Shown here piece after piece: positions 39,391-51,613 of a stretch of DNA of 64,000 bases (position 1 is the stretch's first letter; each line of letters begins with the position of its first letter). The stretch lies in the NCBI GenBank assembly GCA_907165065.1, contig OU015530.1:50054465-50118464 (forward strand). Reading direction: 5' to 3'. The position numbers were made by a program, and so were the translations under genes. The notes under the pieces are model-generated. The model made no database searches. It worked only from the letters and a program-made list of their open reading frames with translations, and had not been told where the DNA came from. This DNA is from Caprimulgus europaeus (taxonomy: Eukaryota > Chordata > Aves > Caprimulgiformes > Caprimulgidae).

Positions 39391-39716
39391 ATCATAAACA
39401 CTACTGGTTCCATAGTCCTCAGTGTGGGACAGACTATTAACTTATTTGCAACTCACTAAACAAACCAAGAGCTTACACTTTTGGATTCAGTGATTACTCC
39501 AGAAAAAGCACAGTGAGCAAGAAGAAAAATAAGAAACAGAATGAATCCACTCTTTGGTTTGCCTGGAATTATTATTTAAATTCTGAAATTCTTATTCAGA
39601 ATTCAGCTGACCATAAAACACAGAAAAAAAACCCTGCAGGGTATTTACAACAAGTCTATCCAATAAAACCAGTTTTAGATGTATGACAGTTCAACATCAC
39701 TATTCTTTATACTTGC

Positions 39717-39904
39717 CTGACTTTTGGCACCATCATTCGGTGTTGTACCATTAGCGTGTGGCAGATTGATGCCATCAAGGTAAAGACCTCTTCACTAGCT
39801 GAATCTCTCCAAACCATATTCAGTAGAGTGTTTGTCTGCTGCTTTGTATCCAATTTCTTTAGACACTCCTCAGTTATGTACTGAACTGATATCCTCCCAT
39901 CACC
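39717..39904 (-). CDS. UBE3C: UBE3C coding exon 10 (GC donor)
   Basis: Residues 383-445 (GDGRISVQYITEECLKKLD ... HRMMVPKVR). MVQHRMMVPKVR matches human exactly and fixes the 3' end at GTCAG, so the intron begins GCAAGT rather than GTAAGT. The acceptor is TTTGTAG. It ends two bases into the Arg codon, which exon 11 completes with a G. Confidence 0.95.
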
Positions 39905-41321
39905 CTACAAACATATAAAGGAAAAACTTGCTTTAAGTTTTTTTAATGATCAAGTATCCCCTTTAATCAAAAATACTTCAGAATTTTACTAGTTTATTAG
40001 TTACTTCTTGTTCACTGAACAATACAAGTTATCAAATTATGGACTTTTAAGAAAGACAAGGTCCTCACCCCCTCCCACCTTCTTTTTTTTTGGAAAGACA
40101 GGCATGTAAGAAAATATGGAATACAAAAAAAACTCATAGGAGAAAGATGAAAAACGTATTGCAATAAAGAGTATTATGTATTAAAGCCCCCTTTATGCTT
40201 TGTTTTTACCTAATCATCTCTTAAATATCACCAGTATCTCTAGGTCACAAGTAGAATCTGCCACACTCTGAGCATGGCTGGCTATTTTTTATTCATGCTA
40301 TTTTATTCATGCAAAGATTTGGGGGTAACTGTATGCACTGCATCTGAAAATGCACAAGTAAAAGGTTGTATGCATTCCCCAACACGGCTCTTTCTGAACA
40401 GATACTCTCAATATCTACGTCTTAGAAAATGCCAGGAAGCTTTAGAATGACTCAGAGAGACAGAAATCCAGAACTCACAACTCAAGTGTGTGGACCAAAT
40501 AATCTGCAAGACTTTTTTTTTTAGATATGGTGAAATTTCACACATTCCACAAGGAAAGACTGCACACTGCATAAGGCTTTTGAATGGCAGTGTCCTAATG
40601 GAGATTATATAAAAGGCAGCAAGAAACTGTTCAATTTACATCTCTCCAACTTCGGTTGTTCAAAGCCTTGCCCCAAGTGCTACAAGGTTAAAGTTAGCAC
40701 GCACTCATTTTACTGGTGGAAGTCTAAAATATAGTGAAAAGTTCTATTTATAATATAGTCTCTACACATTATTACAGAAAGCAGGTGTTACCCCTTTGAG
40801 GGCTTTCAGGGCAGTGGATATATTTAAATACAGAGATAATTCTACAGCCTAAAGACTGTCGTTGAACTTAAAATATTTCTGTGAGAAAAAAAAAATGAAA
40901 ATACTAAGTTGGAAGATCAGACTGGTACATTTCATGATATCTTAGCATCATCATGGACTTAAAGAATACAGAGAGTAATATAATCTCTGTAAAATGCTAA
41001 TTTAAAGCAGGGAAGTTTATAAATTTCTTTTGATCAATAAAAGCTTTGTCCCTCCTTTGTCCCTCAGAAGACACACTACCTGTATTTTAAGATTTCTTAT
41101 TATAATAAGGGGTTTGTTTGGTGATTTTTTGTTCTGTTTTGTTTTTAATGTAAGCAACCAGTTCCATTTGCTTACTGTGAGCACCCACCTATTTTTAAAA
41201 AGTAAACATGTTCCCTTCTACGTGTAGCTAGAAAAATAACAGACTTAGGGTGATCATGGTTTTGCCTCTATTTGCTGCTGCTATAATACAAATTCATTCA
41301 AATAAATTCTGTACTGCTTAC
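39905..41321 (-). other. UBE3C: Intron 9 of UBE3C
   Basis: 1.4 kb, AT-rich. No repeat or RNA gene recognised. Confidence 0.85.
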
Positions 41322-41476
41322 TGGTGTAGCTGTCATTTTACTGATCTCTTCATCCTCATCTTCAGAATCACTGCTTGCATCCTGACAATTTGTACCAGCA
41401 GTAGACACAGGCAGCTGAGAGAGAAAAGTCTGGAGTACCCTCAAATACACAAGCAGTCCTTCCTCTGAAAGGGATC
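41322..41476 (-). CDS. UBE3C: UBE3C coding exon 9 (acidic linker)
   Basis: Residues 331-382. It opens SLSEEGLLVYLRVLQTFL and ends in an acidic, serine-rich stretch (SSDSEDEDEEISK) and then MTATP. The acidic linker is present in human but the residues differ, so it is a fast-evolving disordered spacer. The acceptor is CCATAG and the donor GTAAGC. It ends in phase 0. Confidence 0.95.
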
Positions 41477-41756
41477 CTATGGCACATACATTGAAGTAAA
41501 AGATCATTAGTCAAATCACAGTGTACTATAAAGTACATTTTACAAGAAATACCCAACCAAAACACATGATGTCAAATCTTCCCAAATTAAGTGTATTTTT
41601 TACTGAAAAAGTTAAGAATAGCTAATAAAACAGACCTCCCCAATATCTGTATCCACAAACTGTCCTTTTTGCTTGGCACTGAACCACAGAGTGAAAATAC
41701 ATAACATATTAACTGAAACAGGAAAAAACAGTGCATCAGCCATTTAGCATTCTCAC

Positions 41757-41977
41757 CCAAATATGTTTCACCAACTGTTAACACAAAGTAAAAAAGCCAT
41801 GGGGCTTGATCACTTCTTCTTGAACATCCACTTTCTGCTAATAATAGTGCATTCAGAAAGAGTTCATATGGGAAGATGGTCTGCACATCAGCAAGCGCTG
41901 GAATGATGAAATGGAATATCTGATCGGTAAAAGGTGCTGCCAGAAACTCCTCTGTGAAGGCTGCAAAAATCTGCTGC
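41757..41977 (-). CDS. UBE3C: UBE3C coding exon 8
   Basis: Residues 257-331 (QQIFAAFTEEFLAAPFTDQ ... LTVGETYLG). FTEEFLAAPFTDQIFHFIIP is conserved. The acceptor is TCATTTCAG and the donor GTGAGA. It is followed by the shortest intron here (280 nt). It ends one base into a Gly codon. Confidence 0.97.
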
Positions 41978-42758
41978 CTGAAATGAAGAAAAAATGTGTT
42001 TATAGAAAACATGGGCAAAATTTCCCACAATTATATCTATGGAATAATAGATCAATTTGCAAGTTTGAATACGTCCATCAAGAAGACTGCAATGATGTGC
42101 TGCATTAATGCTGTGCTCACAAACCAAATTTCTCTGATTTCTCAAAAATTAACTTCTTATACTACAACCTTTTCCTGATGATCTTACATGTAATTTTATC
42201 CTTTAAACTTTTCATGAACTGACAGAAAACTATTCTGAAATTAAATTTGTTGATTATAATCTTGAAATAAAAAATAAATTTAAAAAGCACAATGTCTTTT
42301 TCCCCAAAATACTACTTTAACACAAAACACTATCACATGTGATACAACCAGCTTGATTTTTGTCTCATCTTTCTACACACCTGACTCTTTCTTCTTGTAA
42401 GCTACAACTTAGTTACTTCTTGTCATAAACTTCAGCTCCTCTGCCACAAAGTTTTTCTTAACTCTAAAATTCATTTGCCCTTACCTGCATCTCTGCCCTC
42501 ATCTAAGTTTTTCCACACCTGTGTTCCTACGTACTGTGATACTTGCTATTCTCTGTGCTCTTTATTGCAGTCTCCAGCATTTTATTGCCTTTTTCTTAAA
42601 CACACCTGAAACTATATTGTTTTACCAAAAAATCATTACTATTGCAAATAAATCAACATACTGTAGTGAAAGAATAGCTAGACACTCAACAAGAATGAAC
42701 TATGATTCCCTAACAATAACAAGTAAGTACACAAATATCCAATATTATCTTTACTTAC
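41978..42758 (-). other. UBE3C: Intron 7 of UBE3C
   Basis: 781 bases. Nothing recognised. Open frames here are read-through of exons 7 and 8. Confidence 0.85.
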
Positions 42759-42912
42759 CTTGCACCTTCTGGACAGGAGCTATACGTAAAGTGCAATGGC
42801 TTCAGAACATTCTCCAGAAGTATTTTTGCAATAGGGACTCGAGAAACATCAGCATACTCAATACTTGAGGGAAGTTTATTGTTAATTAACAAATAAAGCG
42901 ACTTGTAGTAGC
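42759..42912 (-). CDS. UBE3C: UBE3C coding exon 7
   Basis: Residues 206-257 (GYYKSLYLLINNKLPSS ... CPEGAR). Very close to the human protein (KILLENVLKPLHFTY is identical). The acceptor is TTATTTGCAG and the donor GTAAGTAA. It ends two bases into an Arg codon. Confidence 0.97.
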
Positions 42913-44945
42913 CTGCAAATAAGAAATATCACTTTTTAAATGCAGTATTATTTTTCTTATTTTATGTATGAAACAACTTATATACTTGAGATTTTTACCT
43001 CGAAGAATACAATGCATTGCATGAAGCTTTACTTAGGAAGACATTTTACAATAGTTGAGTCACATTCATATAACTAACAGGATATACCAACAACCTCTTT
43101 GGAAACATCATTTTATAAATCATAAATACGTAATTGCATTCAGTTTGATTTTCAAAGATCGATCACTCCTGCTGCTGAAGTGAATTATTTGATTTTTTTT
43201 TTTTAAAACAATGACCTGTGAAAAAGATCTTATCTTCTCCTCTGAGTGAGTCTAGTTGTGTTTTTGACAGGTGTCCTTTCACCCTTTCAGAGATGATGAA
43301 TTTTCCTCTCCACTCCAAAACACGATTGCATCATACAAGAGTCCTGTTGGCAGAATGTCTCAATTCTATAAACACCTTGCCTTAGCAGGCTGAACAATTA
43401 CTGCTTCCAAAACAGGGGTCTCTTAGACAGTAATAAAATGCATTACTACCCAAGCCATAAAGACGTGCAAAGGGTAATCTATTTTTGTCTCACTGAAGTA
43501 CAAAATGGAATCACATGACTTCATCCTTCTTAAACCAACTTCCTCTTGCTCAATGAACTCCTAAACTAAGACACAAGTTCCTACTACAAGAACCACTGCA
43601 AATGCATAAATAGCATTGCATCATTGAGAAGTCCAGTCTGAGGCCCTTTGCTGTGGAATTTCACGACAAGCACTAATTTCACATAAAACACCAAGAAGTG
43701 GAAGTCACCATAAAGGAGTAATTTAGCAATGCTGACAAGACGCACATGGAAGACAAATTACATTCAAAACCATATACTAATAAAAGCTGATTACAGATTC
43801 TTTACAACTTAACTGTTATCATAAATGATTTGTAGTTGCACACAACCGCTTCTTCTTGGGTTATAAGTGCAATGTTTTTACTAAAATTTATGATCTAACA
43901 TCTTGATAAATTTTTATATATCAGTTGTGAGGACTGACGATTACACTAAAAGAACAAATTAAATATTTTGGAAGATATTATATAGTAAGCAATGAGACAA
44001 ACATAAATGTCTAGAGTTTCAGTTATGCCTGCCAAGTGCAATAAATGTGCTACAGTAACAGCCATTTTTCCCCCCTCACAGTGACTTACAGGGTAAGATA
44101 GCCTAGTCCACTGAACGTACTTTAAAACCTACGAACAAAAATTTATTCCAACAATTAACTAACAAACTAGAAAGTGCTTTTTACGTTTTTATACCAATGA
44201 AGTCAGATCAGACGTGTTTATTTCTTACTGTTTTTGTCTTTTCTCCCCATCCACAAGTTTTGCAAACTCAAGCTATGGTATGAGAAAGCCGAATTAATTT
44301 TTCGTACATCCCCAGAGTAATAAAGTTTCTTTGAGACAAAACATAATTCTGGTGATAACAACACAATCCATTAACTTCCAGTATGTTTGCACAGGTGCAC
44401 CTGACTGCAGTTCAGCAAACAGCTCTGCTGACGATGGTACAAGGGAAATAAAAGCTAGGTCACCATCTCTTTGCTAAGGTGTCTCTAGTGCTAGCAGGAC
44501 AAAAAGGTAACGCCAATTTACAATAGTAACGGCTGTTAGCATTTACAGAGAACAGCACTGCAAAACAATGCCCAACCTTAACACAGTGAGAGCTTAGACA
44601 TGGCACAGTGTGTGCACACACATATGTGCATGTGTGTGTGTAAACAGCTACTGGAATAAATTTCTGCTAGGTAATATCCACCTACTTTCAACATCTGTGG
44701 TAAAAGTCTGTATAAGTAACTTGGTAGAATATTTAATTTATAAGCAGAACTTCCAAAGAAATCAAACAGTAATTTCTCAAGCAGTGATCTCATTACAAAC
44801 AAAATATCCATCTAATGTATAGGTTACTGTATGCAGCACTTAATTCATCTTGTCTGTGGTAAAGACTAAATGTGATTAAACAACACTGTCTTCAGGTATT
44901 ACACATTTTATTATTTCCCAGAACTTCTGGTTCCTAGCTACTCAC
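42913..44945 (-). other. UBE3C: Intron 6 of UBE3C
   Basis: 2.0 kb. An imperfect CA/TG run at 44611-44642; otherwise unremarkable. Confidence 0.85.
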
Positions 44946-45103
44946 CTTTCTGAATCATGTAGTGCAAAATTTGTTCAATTAATGATGTCACATAGCTGAC
45001 ATCTTGTAAAACAGGCAAATATGTATTCTCAGATGAAAATACCTCAAGCATTCTCATAGGAAGTGCAACATTCAGACTGTCATCATTGCAATTCTGCAAT
45101 AAC
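44946..45103 (-). CDS. UBE3C: UBE3C coding exon 6
   Basis: Residues 153-206 (LLQNCNDDSLNVALPMRML ... YMIQKG). The 3' end differs from human at several sites (YVTSLIEQ, QKG), but register and length hold. The acceptor is TTTATAG and the donor GTGAGTAG. It ends one base into a Gly codon completed by exon 7. Confidence 0.96.
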
Positions 45104-47006
45104 CTATAAATTAAATGAAATAAAAAATACTTAACAATATATTCCTCTTATTTTAACACAGACATATGTACAGTGATTTAAAAATGAAACTACAAAAAAT
45201 TTTCACATTCATCTTAAGATAACTTATTACTACTTGGTTTCCAAGTGTTCTCAGTAGTTCAGCTATGTCTTTTTATTGGCACCTTTATAACAGTAATTCC
45301 TGATTTTAGGGTTTCTGTGAATATGGAAGTCACTTTAAATCCTACTAAAATCTTGCTTTCAATGACTTGAAAGTTTGGAGGTCTACTGCATGAACTGGAG
45401 AGAAGCAAAGAATAATACATGTTTTTCTAACATGTATTACTACTCATATTAAAAATGCAGTCATGAAAACCCCAGAGCAACAGAGGCTGGGAACAAACGC
45501 TGGGGAACATCACATGTACAGCTAAAACAACATGTCCTTGATTACAGATGGAAATATTAAAAATATAACCATCTCCAGCCTTTTTGCAAATTGCTTATGA
45601 AGCAACTACCAGGAACCACAGAAATGGTGAAGATTAAGAATCTGTTCAGAATGAAAAGTGTTAGTATGAGATGTATATATGCACAGCTGCCCTAACAAAG
45701 TGCTTGCTTTCCTAGACATTCACAAAGATGGAATCTACAAGCAAAAATTATTTTGACACCATAGCTAAGACATTTCACTAGACAGAAAAGAAGACACTCT
45801 GTCAAGAAGGCCTTTTTTGCAGATGTAACTGCAATCAATCTACCACTTTTTGCTACAATAGTAATGTCACCTTTTTTTTCCATAGCTACAGTTTCTCATT
45901 TATCTGAACTTAACCCAAGGAAACACTTTTCTGGTTACCTGTCCCACTGCTTGCTTCCTGGGCTTTGGCAGAAAGTTAAAACAGCTCAGGAAGCAAGTAC
46001 AGACACCCATCATCATGCTGGCAAGGCAAAGTTAAGAAGAGTTTCTTCCTCTATTTTCCCTACACGTATAGGCAGGGACAGCTCTTTCACTCCTTTTGCC
46101 TTCCCACAGCACCCAGTCAGGAAGGGAGAGCGGGAATACTAACAGCTGCATTTATAAAACCACAATTTCAACTGCAGTGAAAATGTACTGTTCAATCCCG
46201 TGACACCACAGCTGTGTCCCACCATATGTGGACTTTGAAGTGCACCACTGAAGTCTTCTTTAGCATCTGATGTCACTCTTTATTATACACATGGTATACA
46301 CAGTATACATACGGTATACACAATTAGAAGAACACAAGGTTCAGTAACTTGAATTAAACAATTTTCTAAAAAAAGCCTCAACATTAAAAGGATAAAAAAC
46401 TATTTTAAAGCTCTGGAGAGTATAACTACTTCCAGTTATTGATAAGAGTAAATATATTGTTTTCTAAAACTAAGTTTTAGCTGCCAGCTGTTCAAATTGC
46501 CTTGACAGATTTCCCTTCCTGTGATCCACTTGCTACAAATAACAAATGTACTGCTGAAGCCAATACGGTAACTGCTTAACATACCTTATTTTAAAAATGA
46601 AGAGTGAGGAAAGGCATCTCAAATAATACTAGTTTTAAAACAAAATATATCCATAGCATATCCTTGGAACATTAGTCTAACTCAGAGAATCCTTCTGATC
46701 ACTAACAGTTCTCAAGTAAACCTTCTGGTTTCCACAAATGCTGCTAATGATATCGCTATACACAAACAGTTGAGAACATACTTAAGCCTATCCCGAGGCA
46801 GAGGATCCCTTAAGCACATGTTGAACTCGAAAGTCAATTCCATTGTTCTTTCATAGGAACAAATATCCTACACCATGGCCTACATATATACTTAATGCAA
46901 AAGATTAGTTTACATTTAATACTTCACCTGCTGCAAAAAGAAACAAAGTGCCCAACATAACTTCTGAACACTTTTTAGACAGTAGCGTATCGAAAAGAGA
47001 ATTTAC
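45104..47006 (-). other. UBE3C: Intron 5 of UBE3C
   Basis: 1.9 kb. Contains the GTATAC cluster at 46293 and no recognised transposable element. Confidence 0.85.
46293..46322 (+). repeat. GTATAC-rich short repeat
   Basis: Three GTATAC palindromes in 30 bases (GGTATACACA, AGTATACATA, GGTATACACA), in intron 5. Confidence 0.75.
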
Positions 47007-47122
47007 CTGCAACACAGCCCCAACAGTCTTTTTATTTGGAATAAGCAAGTAAGTCTGTCTGGACCATCCAGTTGCTTAACAAACTGAGAACTCTGTTTAA
47101 TTAAATTCTGACACATCCATAT
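47007..47122 (-). CDS. UBE3C: UBE3C coding exon 5
   Basis: Residues 115-153 (IWMCQNLIKQSS ... FQIKRLLGLCCR). A helical segment close to the human sequence, with substitutions such as MC for LY. The acceptor is TTTTCCCAG and the donor GTAAAT. It starts in phase 0 and ends two bases into an Arg codon. Confidence 0.96.
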
Positions 47123-47874
47123 CTGGGAAAAGATATGCACAAGTTTACTGTTTATAACAACAAGTTATATTAATTATTGCAAGGCAGACAGTAATATTTC
47201 AGTCCTGTTCTGGATACCTTTGGAGGACTGACAAAACACAAAGTAAGACAATCATGTTCAGCTGAGAAAAAAAAAGTTATACAACATAAACTACATGACT
47301 GCTAGTACTAAAATTCCAATGTTAAGACTGAATTACACTTACAGATAATTTTACTCTTGCAACAAATTTATCTGTTTATTTTTTTGTTTTTAAATAGTCA
47401 TAATACTTTAATGTCCATTATTAATACCTGCTATGAATCATACTTATTCGCACATTTGGGAAGTTTGCAGTGACTTTGTTATTGATAGGCCAGCATTACT
47501 GACCAGTGAGGAAGAAAAAAAAAAAATCACCAAACACCTTAGCAATGACCAGAGGGCTAAGTGGAAAATATTCTTTAAAAATTAAATACTAATAGAAGTA
47601 TATTATTTTTCATAAATTACTGTAAATAATAAACACATATTTTTTCAAGGCTTCATTTCACACATTTTGAGCACATATAACAATCTAATTTTAAGTTATT
47701 CTGTCTCAACGAAAAACAGCAGACTGCAGGCCAACAAAAACCAGGATTCTTAAATGAATTTACTGAACCAGTCAAAGCTTTTTTTGCATCCCTTTGAAAT
47801 CTTTTAAGGGAATGAGTACTTTGAAAGTGCATGAAATAAAAGTACTATGGATCAAAGTATGTAACAGTACTCAC
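47123..47874 (-). other. UBE3C: Intron 4 of UBE3C
   Basis: 752 bases, AT-rich. Nothing recognised. Confidence 0.85.
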
Positions 47875-48021
47875 CAAACGCTTCGAATCCTCACTCTGTC
47901 TATAGAAAAAGAGTAACTGACGAACTAAAAGAGTCAAATTAGCTCCATTAGCAGTGGAAAATGTTCCTCCAGACTGGGCCAAATTAGCGCAGCGATCAAA
48001 TTCACTTCTTTGGATAGAGTA
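47875..48021 (-). CDS. UBE3C: UBE3C coding exon 4
   Basis: Residues 66-114, from YSIQRSEFDRC through LTLLVRQLLFFYR to SEDSKRL. This is the first part of the helical region after the IQ motif, with the conserved LLVRQLLFFY helix. The acceptor is TTTTTAAG and the donor GTGAGT. Phase 0 at both ends. Confidence 0.96.
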
Positions 48022-48684
48022 CTTAAAAACAAGAAATACATCAATAAAGGTTATGATTTAAACTAGAGATGCAAAATTTTTAAAACCTCATTTCCGTTTC
48101 CTATCCAAAGTGGGGATACAACACATTTGTGAAGAGATCAAACATACACACAATGCCATAGGCAAAATCATAACTGCTTTCTGCAATTCAGAAAGTACAC
48201 ATTGCAACAAATCTGTTGCCTTTCAAGTAAGGAGTATCACACCAAACATTTTCATCTAGTTTACCCAATAAATATTAGTGAATTTGAACAGATACCACTC
48301 CTTCTTAGAATACCAAGGAGCAGCTTAGAAAGAACATCTTTTTGCCTCAAACTATCACCTCAGTCATCTTGCGGAAAAAAGCTCCACTGGTGCGTGAAAG
48401 CTGCTAATACCCAACTGTCTTCACATGCTTTGTCAGCTCAAAAAAAAATTGCATAATCCCACTGAAGTCCACGGTCACACACACGCCTTGCAGAATAAAC
48501 ACTCATCTACTAAAATACTGAAGTTCAAATTAAAATGTCTAGAGGGAAAAAGCACTTGCACTTCATGTGAACACACAATACTCAAAAAAGGTGAAGATTT
48601 TTCAGTGGAATTACTTATTACCAGAAAGTCTGATATTCAGCAAAACTGTTTTACATCTTTCTAAATACATAAATAAGTACTTAC
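48022..48684 (-). other. UBE3C: Intron 3 of UBE3C
   Basis: 663 bases. Plus-strand open frames at 48202-48664 are not supported by any similarity or splice logic. Nothing else recognised. Confidence 0.85.
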
Positions 48685-48759
48685 TTGATGCTTTCTGTCT
48701 CTGTACCCCCTTACAAATGACTGGATTATTATTGCATTTTTCAGCCTCCGCCTTTCTTC
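48685..48759 (-). CDS. UBE3C: UBE3C coding exon 3 (IQ motif)
   Basis: Residues 41-65. It contains IQSFVRGYRDR (residues 52-62), an exact fit to the IQxxxRGxxxR calmodulin-binding consensus, followed by KHQ. The human protein has the same motif. The acceptor is preceded by a T-rich tract ending TTTTGCAG, and the donor is GTAAGTA. Phase 0 at both ends. Confidence 0.97.
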
Positions 48760-51559
48760 CTGCAAAACAAAGCAAGGAAATCACAATCAATATTGTGAAC
48801 TGGCTCTAACTTCTACAATTTTATCAAATATATTTGTATTCAAAAGCAATTTTTATAATGAAGATTAAGCACTAATCATTAGTAAAATAAAGTGAAGGTA
48901 TGCATCCAACATACATATATTGGGGAGGAAGCTTTTTATGTTTTTAAGTGTAAATTTATCATTAAGATATTGCAAAATAATTTTTAATATCGTTAAGTAT
49001 GTAATACAGAAAGTAAAATAAGTAAATTTGTATTTTATTAGACAAAGTCTCAATACTAGAATGTTGAAGAATTCATCACATTCAATGACAACATTCCTCT
49101 TTCTGCATAGATCAGCTAGCACTGAAGACCTGCTTATTTGTTTCCATTCCAGTAATATATCAGTATTATGAGGCTGGTGCAGTTTAGATGTGGGGAGAAA
49201 AAAAAATATTTTAAGACAATACTGCTGTCAAAAGAAAAATGAGACTTATTGCTTTAAGCCCAGGAACACAATATGGAAATTAATAAAAATTCTTGCTCTC
49301 TCTTTCAAACCAGCCATATGAAGTGAGTCACTTTATGATGTCTTCCTCAGTAGCTAGAAAGAGTAGTTAAAATCTTCCATTGACAATGGCTCACTTTCTG
49401 AGCAACTGAAAGCCAGCTTGCTTCAGGTACTATGGGAAGAGCGCTCAGTGAGAACCCCTGACAACATCCCCAGCATATTCCATCACAATAAACGTCTAAG
49501 GGAAGTGGCTACTGTAATTAGGCTTCTAATAATGTCTGTAAAGTTTCTTAGGGGATGAAAGAGGGAAGTACATAAAATAGTGGTCATAAGCCTAGAGCTA
49601 CAAAGCAGTGGTTGAGGAAGGGAAAGTAGGAAGATCGAGAGTAAAAGTCAGAGAAGCCTGCTCCGAGTAGAGAAATTTTGACTTCACCAAACCTTGGAGC
49701 TATAATGAGCCCATAACTCTGAGGGCCACCAAGCAAAACAAAGCACCAAAATGTTTTTATAAATTTCATTACATTTGGGAAAGTTCATATAAACTTCCAA
49801 CTTGCAAAAACTTGATTTCTAATTTATTGTGCCATGAAGACACATTCAACGTAAGAACTTAACCTGAACTGACCAGAGAAACACCAGATGAATTTGCTAT
49901 TCAATGCTTATTTTATTGTTCTTGGAAACCCCAGTTGCTAAAGCAATTTCTCAGAATAAGCATATAATTGAAAGACTCTAATTACCTCTAGAGCATAGAC
50001 CAAAATCAAAATTTTGATAGGTCAAAGGGTATTTTTCTCTCCAAAGTACCTAACAGTAAAAGTGCAAAATGTGGGGGAAGCAGGAGAGAGTTTCAATTAC
50101 ACAGAGGCACTGTCTCTTCATAATCATAACGTAATGCATGACTAAAAAGTAGATATGTTCTCCTTTTCTCTAGATACAGGTTTTATCCTAGAATACATAA
50201 TTGTCAATTAGCGACCCGTAATTGCAAAGGTTTTAAGTCTGAGGTCGCTGCTAAGATTCTGCTACAGGAGGTTTTTTTAAAAGCCGTAACTGATTTTATC
50301 CTCAGAGGAGTCATTCATTCTGTAAGAAAATCCAATATATGCCACAGAAAATCGCTGTGCATATGTGTATGTGTGTGTATACAGATATGAATATATGACT
50401 CTGCATCAGCTTTGCAGTAGACAGAATTGAGCAACCGAATGGCTTGTTTATATATGGCAAAAAGTTTATGAAACACAAAAAAGTCTTTTTGCATATGTCA
50501 ATAAGGACTCTCTGATCTCAGATTTGATTCATAACACAGCATTCTGAACTAACTAGTGAAATCCTAGTAACTTCAGACTTAAACTCAGTCCGTAATTATA
50601 TATCCAGCTTGGAAAGAAAAGAAGCACTAACTTTCCTCAGAAAGAGAGGAGCCACTGCAGAACTTGTATTGGATCTAGCAAGGGTCAAATACATCTTTAA
50701 GGGGCAAACAACTCTGTTTACTTGATAAGCATGAAAACCAGAGTTACACCTTATAAATAATTTTTAAGATCAGAATTGTTTCTACTTATGTCAGAGGGAA
50801 AAAAAGACAAAATTAACATATTAACTTCAATTCCATATTACTAAATTTTGTTTTCATATTGCCATATATATATCAGTGTTTTAAACCTGGTATTTTTCCT
50901 TTGCCTATTCTTCCTCTGCATTATTCTAGACTGAATTATCCAGGGCAGTAGATTCAATCTCAAACCTGTGTTAAGATTTCCTAAAGCCACACACATTAGC
51001 CTCACAAACTGCTTCTCCTTGCTCCTCAGTTATCAGGTGATTTCCAAGCACTTCAGGATGCATTCAAGTATCATTGTTCTGATCCTACCTCCACACAACT
51101 GAGCCACACTAGAGAAGTGAATTGCTGAAGGTCATCCACCAAACCATAGTAGAACCAGGAGCAGAAGACAGCTTGTCGAAACCAACCGATAGTAACACAT
51201 GATAGACAAGGCAAAAAATGCAATTTACTACCCAAATACCTGCCTTTTCTCAACAAAGACTAGATCAAATCAGCACCAAAATAAAAGGAAAAATTCCCTT
51301 TGCGCCCAGTGTATGCTCAACTATCTTCTTTTGAGATAAAGATCACTTCTGGGAAGAACCTTAAAAGCAAACACTTTGTCAGTTCTAGTATACTAGAACA
51401 CTACATAGAACTTGCAAATTGAAATGAAACATTCCTGAACTAAGTACAACTGAGCAGAGTTGGTACTGCTCAGTACTGCAGTCCAGTACTTTGGACTGTA
51501 AATGTTACTACATCAAAGAAAAATCCAGGGTGCATGCAAACGCTTACAGTCTACTTTAC
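48760..51559 (-). other. UBE3C: Intron 2 of UBE3C
   Basis: 2.8 kb. Holds the possible MIR-like repeat at 51055 and a TG-rich run near 50360. 50180-50260 (around CAATTAGCGACCCGTAATTG) is unusually CpG-containing for intronic DNA and might be a regulatory element. Confidence 0.8.
51055..51170 (+). mobile_element. Possible MIR/L2-type ancient repeat
   Basis: GAGAAGTGAATTGCTGAAGG, then TCATCCACCAAACCATAGTA, then GAACCAGGAGCAGA parallels the tail of old amniote MIR/L2-like repeats (GTGACTTGCCCAAGGTCACA ... GAACCCAGGAGT). Moderate decay, stronger than the copy at 10655. Confidence 0.45.
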
Positions 51560-51613
51560 CTCTCGTTTTCTCCTTTCTTCCTGAGTACGATGCAGGAGAG
51601 ACGCCTTTTCTTC
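51560..51613 (-). CDS. UBE3C: UBE3C coding exon 2
   Basis: Residues 23-40 (EEKASLLHRTQEERRKRE), a charged segment rich in Glu and Arg that probably forms a helix leading into the IQ motif. The acceptor is TATAG and the donor is GTAAAG. Both ends are phase 0, so skipping would keep frame. Only 54 nt long and separated from exon 1 by 10.8 kb. Confidence 0.95.

Larger units (their letters stand above)
31912..39716 (-). other. UBE3C: Intron 10 of UBE3C (GC-AG)
   Basis: 7.8 kb. It begins with GCAAGT (39716 downwards) and ends TTCTCTTGCAG. It carries an old CR1 tail near its 5' end, the CR1 at 33264, the exact 28-bp duplication, and a small GC-richer patch at 36330-36440 around CCGCTGCCGGGGCAGCGG, an inverted repeat. 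Confidence 0.9.

Noticed and set aside
41888..42178. Overlapping open frames near exon 8
   Set aside because: They are read-through of the exon into intron 7 or antisense shadows. The conserved protein and splice sites fix the true exon.
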